A stretch of 64,000 nucleotides of DNA from Brassica napus. Its lineage: Eukaryota; Streptophyta; Magnoliopsida; Brassicales; Brassicaceae. The stretch's first letter is position 1; the number at the start of each line of letters is the position of its first letter. The position numbers and the translations under genes were made by a program. Of this stretch, positions 55,430-64,000 are shown piece after piece. The notes below the pieces were generated by a model, which was given only the letters and a program-made list of their open reading frames with translations, was not told where the DNA came from and searched no databases. The stretch lies in assembly GCF_020379485.1 (NCBI RefSeq), contig NC_063452.1, forward strand, positions 32,015,608-32,079,607, written 5' to 3'.

Positions 55430-55442
55430 GGCTATGATACCA
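55430..55442 (-). promoter_or_regulatory. Primer-binding site of the third Copia
   Basis: On the minus strand TGGTATCATAGCC matches the initiator-methionine tRNA primer site (TGGTATCAGAGC) with one change, four bases from the LTR edge. Confidence 0.75.
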
Positions 55443-55446
55443 CTAT

Positions 55447-55795
55447 TGGAATTCATACTGGTTTATAACGATTTATGAATTTAGTTTGCCTAGATCTCAT
55501 GGAAATACTGAAACAAATTTAGATCTTAGTTTCGAATATATCTGGTTATTCTGCAGCAGAAAGATGAATAAACCAAGTCGAGATTTCTAGCACTACAAAC
55601 GTCATGCATCTACCGGTATCCACACACACAAACTGGATTAGTACGGGATGCTATTGCCGTCGAGATCAAATCTTAAAACCTTGACAAACTCCTTTGTCTT
55701 TGTTTATTAGTCTTAGGGTTTCGTTTCACGCCGTAAAGTTTTTTGTTTTTTTTAGCTTGCAAAACCCTTAGTCACGTCTTCATTTATAATTAATA
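55447..55795 (-). repeat. 5' LTR of the third Copia, truncated
   Basis: It matches the first 350 bases of 48348-49027 and stops at a Helitron terminus. The remaining 330 bp were not found to the right. Confidence 0.75.
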
Positions 55796-55835
55796 CTAGA
55801 GTTTGATCCGCACTTTTAAAGCGCATAATTTTTTC
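55796..55835 (-). mobile_element. Helitron 3' terminus (minus strand)
   Basis: On the minus strand a GCGC...TGCGGATCAAACT stretch leads into CTAG (55796-55799), inserted in the Copia LTR after a TAATA. The AT-rich body extends right, perhaps to about 56180-56330; the 5' end is not fixed. Confidence 0.5.
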
Positions 55836-56930
55836 TTTTAAGTTTCTATTAATTTTTCTAACTAATAGAATTATATCTTTATAAATAAGACTATATAAGA
55901 GAAATTATCTACGATAGCAATTTTTAAGTTTTTTTCACAAAAATAGTTCTCAATGAAAAAAATGACCAAAAAAAGTTTTATTAAAAAATAAAAATATATT
56001 TATACCCTAGGATTTGGAGTTAAATGATGGAATTTTGAAAATAGTGTTTCAATTTAAAAAAATAAAAAATAAAAAATATTAAAACTGTCAAAATAAAAAT
56101 GGGCTATTTCGATTATTTTCTTTATTGAATGTTATTTTTGTGAAAAAAATCTTAAAAAGTGATATTCGAGAGAATTGCACATTATATAATCTAGTTATAA
56201 TTGTGTTGATTGTTAAGACATTTTATATGAAGTTGTATATTTATACAAAAAATACATTAATTTTTATTAGTATTTAAAATTTATATATAAATTTAATTTC
56301 TTAATAATTTTATATAATATAGAGTGTGCATATAAATTGAAGAGAAATTGGCACTCCTATACAAACATAACTGCCTATTTTGTACGGATGGAAAATGGTC
56401 TTTAGCGATGATGTGTTTTTTTTAATGACAATCCTGCCCCTACTCCGAACTAAATCACTCGCGTCTTTACGCATATACAAACACTCTATGTACCTATATC
56501 ACGCGTGAGAAAGCTTGTCAGAATAAATACGATAACCGATTACATGCATTCAATAGAAACTGTAACTTCTCTTTCTTTCTGTCTCTCTCAAAATCCATGT
56601 TCACTCATCTTTCATTTTCATCTCGTTTTCTCTAGAAACCTCATCGATCTCCATGTTCAAGTTCTCCCGAAGATAGTTTTCAATCACAACTGAAACTGTC
56701 ACATTTCGCTATCATGCTCAACAAATCTCCTTCTTGACTCCGCCTTTAATTTTCTCTCGGTTCCTCGTGGAACATCACCGGTCTCTCTGTTCCTTATTTC
56801 ATCGCGAAACCACCGTAAGTCAAAAACCATCTGTCTTTTTTTTGTTTAGTTCGCAGTCAATTATTAGTCCGTTCTCAATCAATTACCTTTTATACATTTT
56901 TTAGGGATTCGACTCTCGTTATAGACAGTC

Positions 56931-57718
56931 ATGGCGGAGACCAATTATCTACCCAGAAGAATGTTTGCTCTAGGCCATGAACCCGTCGGCTTGAGAGTGT
57001 CACCATACCACAAACCCGGTGCACTTGGCCACATAATAGATTCGTTAGAAGAAGGCGAAATCGAGGTTTTAAAAAGATCTCCTTTTGGGAGATTCCTAGA
57101 GCTAGCCGACAAGACGCCATACTCTGGCCATCTAGGTCGATACAAGCTTTCGAGACAGCTGAAAGTTTGCAAGAAATACGAAGCTTGGTTTCTGTTTTCT
57201 GAAAACCCAATAAGGTTCTCATCGTCCCCGGTCTTCCGTGTGGGAAATACCCGAAAAAGCCGCAGAAAGAGGCAAAGAAAAAGATCTCTGAACAGCCGTA
57301 CTATACAACACTTTTCGGCATGTTGAAGGAAGTAACTGCAACATCTGTTATCAGGATGCTCAAGCGCAAGACTATCACCGACCCAGATGCACGGATAAAG
57401 TATGCCTGCCTGGCTGTACTCGCATACGTGATACTGCCTACAACACACGTTCCCAAAATATTACTTGAACAAGCCAAAAAAAATCAGAGATTTTGATGAG
57501 TTCTTCGCGTACCCGTGGGGTCGGGTATCCTTTGAAATGCTCATGAGTAGCATAAAAGAGAGAGACGAGGTAGCTCTGACTCAAAGCACAATTACCCTGC
57601 AAGGCTACGTGCAGTCCCTTCACATGGTCATGACAAAAGCAGTTCCAGCTTTAACAGAGTTAGTTCGTCAAGATTCACCAACGGATGCTGCGGGTGACGA
57701 TGATGGTGACTTCACTTT

Positions 57719-57749
<31 letters not shown>

Positions 57750-60128
57750 GAATGGTATAAAACTCATGCCAGGACTCTGGATACTGCAGACAATGTAAAC
57801 GGCTCCAACTCATCAACATTTTCTTGTCTTTTCTTTGCTAGCTGCAATGATATTTCGTGTAACCGGATAACAAAGTTCATGGTCACATATCCAAAAAACT
57901 AGCCGGCCACAAATGTGTCTAGTTTCTATAGGGGTCATACCCCCAAGCAATTAGCCGCCCCCAATAGTGTAGTCTATTTATAACCTCATACCTCAAGACT
58001 CTCATTTGATGATTTATTTTTTTGTAGGTTCGTGTGACTTCGATTATCCAGCCAGACACTGACTTCGAGATCAACGAAGACTGCTTTTTTTTCCGATGAT
58101 GAAGACGATGACAGCGTAGACAAAATGGTGAGCCTCATCAGAGACGGTGCCCACTTTACAAAGAAGTTGTTCATAGGGGGAGCTACCTCTGCTGACGTAG
58201 AGCGCATGAGAGAGGAGGCTGAGGCTGAAGCACTAGCAAAAAAGAAAAAGAAGAGGAAAACCCCCTGCCAAACGATACCAACACCAACACAAGCGCCCGT
58301 TGATGCAGAGCTCATTGCCTCACTTGTACAAGCTAAGATCAAAAGGCAAATTGATAGGGTCGAAGGCAAGGTCGATGACCTACGGGAATCATTTGATCAG
58401 TTGCAAGAGGTCGTGAAAAAACGCATTTCCGAAAACTAAGCCCAACTGCTTGTTCTTCAGAACGGCTTTAAGACGATACTAGACTCCATTGCATCTTTAT
58501 CCTCTCAGTCTCATTCGCGCTCAGTGGAAGACAACCCAATGGCTGACGCACCCGTAGCCGACTCCAATGGTCAGCCACAAACGAGACAGCCTAATCCTAA
58601 TGGTCTAGCAGAGGCGACAGAGTACATAAACTTTGTTGTAGCGAGTGTCCAGAATACTCACGGAGACACAACCGCAGGGGTATAAGCGTTGTTACCAATA
58701 TATTTTAAGCAAATTTTACCTCAAATTTTAACCCACTCTTCTGTCTGTCATCGCAGGGATCACGTACTCAGACCACCATCCCCGAGCCGCAACGCGCCAC
58801 ATCCCGTGGTTATGCTGATATGGTCAATGAGGACACAAATATCAACCAAAAGACATCGGGAGAAGACGATGCCAATGGCCAGGGGCATGTTGAAGAGCAA
58901 AACGTTGCGAGGCTGAATCTTCTGCGAGTAAATACTTTTCTGCCAGATTTTTTTATACTTCTCAGCCATCCTTTTCTCTTGGATTGACGCAGGATTTTCA
59001 GCTATCAGAAGCTGAATCAGGAGACGAACGCGTGTCTGCAGAAGACGACGAGCCCAACGTGGACAACGAAGCTCCACCGATTGTTACAGAAGACCATCAG
59101 CCTGACGCCGCCATACCAATTCGGAAAAGCACCCGTCTGAAGGCAGTCACGAAGTCATTGGTTGGTGTGTACGAATGTGACAATCTTATTCAAAATAGGT
59201 TCCGGGAAGCACAACTTGGTGCCATCAGCTGGCTACATGTAGTAATATCCGTTCACCGTCAAACCTATTTGTACAAGTCAACAATCGCGTGCTACCGTTT
59301 TAAGTAGCCGGCCAACTTCCGAACCAAAACTAAACCATTTTCTCCTGTCTTCAGGTCTATTACTATAGGTGGCATTTCAGTCAGCAACAAAGGCATCATA
59401 GATATCGCTGACAGGAGCCGAGCACCCTCGTTCAAGGTATATACCTACACAACGCAATGAGCTTGATACACACCATGTTTTTCTAATTCTCACGTACATA
59501 ATGTGTTTCGCAGATGATCGATGTACTGATGCATCACTCTCATGTTGTCACCTCACACCAGCCAAATCCTCGTGACAGTTGCTGCTTTCCGGACTCCAAG
59601 TTTGTCTCCATCCTCTCCTAGAACTACTCGAGATTTATCAAATCTCCCCAGAAAGAGGACTTTGTATTCACCCCCAACGTTTTAGAAACTCTTCGTGACC
59701 CCGAGTCTCAAACTTTCGAGTCATTGCATTTCTATCTACCATTCAACTTCGACAAGAATTATTGGGTTGGTATTTGCGTTGACTCCACTACATGGACCTT
59801 GATTGTCCTCGACAGCAACGCATCGCTGAGAAGTGATTCGGTCATGGCAAAAGAACTGGCGCCAATTTGTCAGATGTTCCCTTACCTCCTGAAGCAAGCC
59901 GGCTGAAACATGTGTTCAAAGGACCTCAAGGCACTGGCGGTGGAGAGGCCAAGAAACATCCCTCAAAACATCAAGACAACGGACTCTGGCGTCACAACCA
60001 CACTGCTTATGCAAGCTCACGCTGCTGCTGGCATAGAGGTATGCAAATCTCTGACTTCAGATGTGTTGGACCATGAGGCAAAAACGCTGGCTGTTATGCT
60101 CTACGAAGAAAACGTAGGGCCAATCTGA
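56931..60128 (+). pseudogene. DUF1985/Ulp1-like protease gene carried by the MULE, broken
   Basis: The first exon (from ATG 56931) encodes a DUF1985-type region (LADKTPYSGHLGRYKLSRQL, WFLFSENPIRF). Near 57218 about 13-14 bases seem missing and the frame shifts; PCGKYPKK follows in another frame. A second shift lies at an 8-A run near 57474, after which DEFFAYPWGRVSF resumes. Downstream exons with GT/AG borders are 58028-58679, 58757-58927, from 58993, 59355-59436 and from 59514. The middle exons contain a charged coiled coil and a TAA at 58437. The last exon holds the C48 (Ulp1) core, YWVGICVDSTTWTLIVLDSN, with stops at about 59620 and 59904, ending at 60126. The family cleaves SUMO-type conjugates; here the usual His is Tyr and the usual Cys is Ser (DSG). 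Confidence 0.65.
57719..57747. repeat. C homopolymer (29 bp)
   Basis: It lies within the Ulp1-like gene after an acidic stretch (AGDDDGDFTF) and would encode polyproline. It may be an intron or slippage product. Confidence 0.85.
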
Positions 60129-60480
60129 GTATCCAGCCTATTGTCAAATTATCTCTGTGCTATGGATGTATAATAAACGTTTTTGTTGTTTTCTATGTAT
60201 TGCGTTATGTAAGTCCGTCTGTACGTATGTTCTCATGTATCTTATATCCCAACTTCATTATGATCTATGCAATTTTTTTTACGGATTCTTACTGTCTTAC
60301 ACTTACTTTCATACACAATACAAATACTCCAACATGTAACCAGCTAAATATAGTGTTATCATCTTATCCACTCACTCCATAACATCTTTTAACATATGGA
60401 TGACGCGTATCACATGCACACCTTGTTGATATCGACACTTCTATATTAACCACACGTTTTAGATCTTGCTCATTCAAGCC

Positions 60481-60995
60481 ATGGAAGTCTTTTCTCCTTA
60501 TACGCTCAGCTCAAACCGTGTTCATTCCAAAAAATGTTGTCTTTGCGGCTACCCATCGTTGATCAAGAAGTCGTGGACCGACAAGAATCCATGCCGATTG
60601 TTCTTGGGCTGCGCGCGATACCAGGTTCGCTCCCATTTACTCTTTTTCTTGCAAACTTCTCGATCGTATACTTTGTTTGATTGTTTGCCGTTACTTAGCA
60701 GGAGGTAGATGGCTGTAATTTCTTTGAATGGTATGATTTAGAAGAAGTTAGAGGGTGGCCTAAGAGGTCTTTGATAGAAGCTCGTGACGAAATTAGGGCG
60801 AAAGATTTAGAGATTAGACGGCTAACCAACATTATAGCTAAGCTGCGTAGGGAGCTTGATAACCACCGCCTCGCCGAAGCTAGAACAAATCAGCTGGACG
60901 TCGTCCATAGCCGTCACAACAGCCAGAACGATGACGATCATGAACCCAACATCAGTGTGAGTGAAAGACTTATTTGTCGCCTCTCCTTGAACTAG
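60481..60995 (+). CDS. GRF-type zinc-finger protein (two exons) within the MULE
   Basis: Exon 1 is 60481-60624 and exon 2 is 60702-60995; the intron is GTTCGC...TTAGCAG and the phase is conserved, giving 145 residues. Residues 19-60 form a GRF zinc finger: CCLCG, KSWTDKNPCRLFLGCARY, then CNFFEW, with the metal-binding Cys residues intact. In most relatives the NPGR motif has Gly; here it is Cys. The C-terminal half is a predicted coiled coil (EIRRLTNIIAKLRRELDNH). GRF fingers bind single-stranded nucleic acid in other proteins; the role of the stand-alone plant versions is unknown. No stop or frameshift is seen. Its position between the Ulp1-like gene and mudrA suggests it is carried with the element. 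Confidence 0.7.
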
Positions 60996-61667
60996 TAGCT
61001 AACTATGTTTTTTTCCACAAGACCTAATTATGTGATATATGTGTAATCGCATGATTCCTCCTTTGTTACGTAAACATTAGATCAATTATCACCTTGCTTG
61101 AACGTCTTTTGTCTTAGTATGTAATCAAACCAATTATGTGCTCTAAACATGAATCTTATCAATTATCCGTTTATTTATTCATTTAACCATCTACTTATAA
61201 AAATATCCTGCTAATCCAAGCATAATGATGATGAACATTATCATAGTGTTCGATGATTGTGTATACCAGTTATCCGTCCATTTTTTCACGTAACATTTTC
61301 CATGTTAAAATAGCCGGCTAATTGTAAACGCTATGAAGATGAAAATTTTTATCAAAGTGATCTTGACCATTTCTACAATAACAAATTATACGGCTACATA
61401 TAGATGTGGCCTAATGTTATTATTAGCTTAGCCGTATAACCTCAATCCAAACTAAATAACCAACAATATTTAAAGGGGAAATGCTTTATTTATGATAACA
61501 ATATGAATTCATATAACATTCACAACCATGGACTTACACACTTATTTATACTGTCTACTCCTAACAGCAATCTAAACCAAATGTGTATCGTAAACCCAAG
61601 GCAACCACCAGACGATGCATACAACCCCCCTCGTACAGCAACCCCCTTCTTCTTACTTAGTACTTTT
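60996..61667. other. Non-coding spacer between the GRF gene and mudrA
   Basis: AT-rich, 670 bp, containing TAGCCGGCTA (61311), ATACGGCTA (61388) and TTAGCCGTATAACC (61427). It probably includes both convergent 3' ends. No gene is seen. Confidence 0.5.
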
Positions 61668-63615
61668 TTATATTGCTTGCTTGCATGTTGCACGATTATG
61701 CTCTAGCCCCTTGCAACGGCTGCAATACCTTCTGGGTATCTTCTTCATCTGCATCCAATAGCATATATTTTAGTAAAAGCAATAACATTTCTACTATTCA
61801 AATTCATAGCAGCTGCTGCTTTTACCTTAACTTCTCCACGCGAGAAGAATCTCTTCTTTCTTGGTCTCCCTGGTGGTCGTCTCGTAGCTGGTGGGTTGAG
61901 AGTAATTGAAGCAACATCATCAGCCAACCTATGACCGCTGCCCAACTCAACAGGCGGTAAAACATGTTCTGCATACGCTGCCTTCAGATAATTGATAGTG
62001 TACAGATCACCAACTAATCCCTCCACCTTAACGTTAGCTTTCAACGCCGTCGCAATTGCATGGGAACATGGCATGCTGAGCTTTTGGAATTCAAAGCACG
62101 TGCACGACTTTTCTGTTAAACTGACGACAAACAACCCTCCTTTCTAGTCCTGGACTTCATACTCATCATTATCCACCTTCCTTACGTCATATCCACCACA
62201 TGTCTCAAAGTTCGCAGCAAGCAAACTGCTAACCTTTGGTGTCAAACCAGCTTCCACATCTTTGATAGCATCACGTCGCGATGTGAACCAGCTCATTATC
62301 TTCTTTCGTATGAACTCCACCAACGGGATAACCGGATACTCCCTTGCGTCCCTAAGGACCGAATTCCAAGACTCAGCCAGATTGCTTGTCATGATGTTGT
62401 AGCGCTCGCCAAGGAAATGGGATCTGGTCCAATGTTCAACACCTATGTCAACGAGGTAGTCAGCACACTGTTTATTGATGGACCGAATCTCACTGTAGAC
62501 CGTGTAAAACTCCCCCATTCTAAAAGCTCTCGCTACCTTCGAAACGAGATAACCGAGTTGCCTCTCCTTAAACAGAGTCTTGATGTTCCTCTTCAGATGG
62601 ATGATGCATGCGCAATGACCAGCTAGCGGATACACCTACAAAGATTAATTTCACAGCAGTGGTAAGTGCAAATTTAACCGAATAACAATTTAGATATCCG
62701 CAGATTAAAATTTATGTACGTACAATAAACAACATAACCGTATAACACGATTACACCATACCTTGCTCAATCCTTGGTAAATTGAGGCATGTCTGTCTGA
62801 TACAAACACAACACCATCTTGGTTAGGAACGAATGATGACAACTTATTGAAAAACCACTCCCACGACTTGTCATTCTCCCCATCCACTATAGCAAAGGCT
62901 AGTGGGAAGATTTGATAGTTCTCATCTTGCCCAGAAGCGGTTAAGAGACAGCCAGCATACTTCCCTCTCAGATGTGTACCATCTATAACCACAACCTTCC
63001 GCATATGCTGAAAACCCTTCACGCATGCACCCATAGCTAGGAAAATATATTTGAAGCGGTACCCAACATCCTCTACATATTCGGTATGTATATGGCCAAG
63101 GGTCCCTGGATTAGCCGCAACCAGCCTCTGTAGATAGTTGGGAAGACTTTGGTAAGAAGCACCACAAGATCCCTTTGCGATGTCCACAGCCACCTCACGC
63201 GAACGCCAAGCCTTCCAGTATGAGATGATGACAGCATGGTCTCCCCTCATAACCTGTCTGATCTCTCTTGGGCGCGGACCCACACCAGTTCCACTGAACT
63301 GCTGTCTCAACATCTCCCCAACGACGCTCGATGTTGCTTGTCTCTGGTACCCAGATCGCTCATCAACACTACAACTATGTTCACTGCCAATCTTACAGAC
63401 CTCATACATACTTGAGCCCTTAACTAGCACCGCATAAACTCGCCAAGTACATGTCTGACCAATACACTCGAGCACCATAACAGAAGGTGCTGATTTTGAA
63501 CTACGGTAGACGAATTTGTTCTTCATAGCGTACAAAGCCATGTGCTGCTTGAATGCATATCTAGTCTCAAAAGTCTTGCCAATGAAAAGGTCTTTATTAC
63601 CAGATCCTACATATC
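61668..63615 (-). pseudogene. mudrA-type MULE transposase, one internal stop
   Basis: Three minus-strand exons can be read: 63615-62762, 62635-61826 and 61748-61668, with GT/AG borders and phase-0 joins. Exon 1 has the DNA-binding N-terminal part (FKQHMALYAMKNKF, with C and H of a WRKY/FAR1-like finger in CTWRVYAV...HSC). It then has the DDE catalytic start (VVVIDGTHLRG) and second Asp (VFVSDRHASI). Exon 2 carries NLAESWNSVLRDARE (the catalytic Glu region) and the SWIM finger CTCFEFQKLSMPCSH. It ends in RPPGRPRKKRFFSR. Exon 3 adds the zinc knuckle CSRCKGLEHNRATC. A TAG at 62144-62146 interrupts exon 2 between the catalytic and SWIM parts. An acceptor at 63617-63616 implies at least one more upstream exon, possibly beyond the window. 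Confidence 0.8.
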
Positions 63616-64000
63616 CTGCACATTGGTGTCATGTTAATTAATTTTTGCATTACTATGGATAGAAATTGCACAGCTTATCATGAACTCCATCAAATATGCT
63701 TATACTTATACATAAACAACTAGCCGGAAATACAGATTAAATAGCCGGTTAAATAACACAATCCAATATCATTTAGCAACATTCTTCATTTCATAACTTA
63801 CGAATGGAACATAACATTCTACATCCATCAGCCGTACATAACCGTAAAACAAACTGACATAACCGGATACATATTACATGACCAAAATCAAACAACACCA
63901 CGATTTTTCTCTGAAAAATCAAACAGTCTAACCGTTCTTCATAACACTTAGCCGCACACATTTGGGGTTTTTAGACGGCTAATATATCACACGTAAAATG
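63616..64000. other. 5' intron or subterminal region of mudrA with TARCCG repeats
   Basis: No coding frame is seen. At least eight TAGCCG/TAACCG-type words occur in both orientations (around 63719, 63742, 63832, 63840, 63860, 63930, 63950, 63974). It may be an upstream intron, the promoter or the subterminal end of the element. Confidence 0.5.

Larger units (their letters stand above)
48348..55795 (-). mobile_element. Third Copia element (minus strand), decayed
   Basis: The 3' LTR is 48348-49027; the 5' LTR begins at 55447 and is cut at 55795 by a Helitron end. The two LTR copies share GGAATTCATAC, AAACCAAGTCGAGATTTCTAGC and GGGTTTCGTTTCACGCCGTAAAG. A methionine-tRNA-type primer site borders the 5' LTR. 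On the minus strand the order is protease, integrase, RT, RNase H, with many stops and an RT deletion. The distal part of the 5' LTR is not seen beyond the Helitron, so its target duplication cannot be checked (left flank ACCCA, 48343-48347). Confidence 0.8.
56340..64000. mobile_element. Mutator-like element with three genes (right end outside the window)
   Basis: A minus-strand mudrA transposase gene on the right and plus-strand DUF1985/Ulp1-like and GRF zinc-finger genes on the left share one interval. The arrangement corresponds to the plant MULEs known to carry Ulp1-like genes (the Kaonashi type described in Arabidopsis). No terminal inverted repeats were seen on the left (near 56340, GGCACTCCTATAC), and the right end is not included. 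Recurrent TAACCG/TAGCCG words occur throughout the non-coding parts. Confidence 0.65.

Overview
This window looks like nuclear DNA of a Brassicaceae plant, most likely Brassica or a close relative. The reasons are a membrane-bound wax-ester-synthase gene of the Arabidopsis type, introns with plant-style GT...AG borders, Athila-like Gypsy elements with a TGGCGCCGTTGCC primer site, Helitrons with CGCG-hairpin/CTAG ends, hAT MITEs starting CAGGGCCGG, and a MULE that carries Ulp1-like cargo. Only one gene appears intact and ordinary (wax synthase, 3369-4421, minus strand). Nearly everything else is transposable element, much of it nested.

Layout. 46-1742 is a solo LTR (TSD AAAAT). 2299-3014 is a non-autonomous hAT element (8-bp TSD GCCTTATG), followed by a Helitron 3' end (to 3351) and the wax-synthase gene. 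4422-5641 is AT-rich with two decayed Helitron ends. 5642-7451 is a second, unrelated solo LTR (TSD GAGGT) filled with palindromic GGTCGCTACGTAGCGACC-type repeats. 7452-9385 is AT-rich and contains the exon remains of a plus-strand host gene.

9386-46464 is a four-level nest. Level 1 is an old minus-strand Copia (TSD TGTCC/TGACC) that broke the host gene; the gene resumes at 46465. One of its LTRs holds a 1.1-kb Helitron (9853-10947). Its other LTR holds Level 2, a plus-strand Copia (13984-46301, TSD GAAGA). Level 2's integrase is split by Level 3, a 12.9-kb Athila-like Gypsy (17498-43383, TSD AGTAT). Level 3's pol is split by Level 4, a 13.0-kb element of the same family (23771-36781, TSD AGAAT) whose gag-pol is still one open frame. 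Both Athila copies carry a further ORF after pol. Level 4 keeps a 398-bp GT...AG intron just before that ORF, and Level 3 lacks it exactly, as if it had been spliced out before reverse transcription.

46465-48347 holds the host-gene remnant, a Helitron end, an hAT-like element and an unrecognised ORF fragment. 48348-55795 is a third, minus-strand Copia, decayed, with a 183-bp hAT MITE inside it (TSD TCTCGATC). A Helitron end at 55796 truncates its LTR. From about 56340 to the right edge is a Mutator-like element with three genes: a broken DUF1985/Ulp1-like gene (+), a GRF zinc-finger gene (+) and a mudrA transposase (-) with one internal stop. Its non-coding parts carry a recurring TAACCG/TAGCCG motif.

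The most notable non-gene signal is a family of GTCGCT/AGCGAC inverted-repeat arrays. They occur in the Athila-like LTRs, in the pol-to-ORF2 spacer of the same elements, and in the unrelated solo LTR at 5642-7451.
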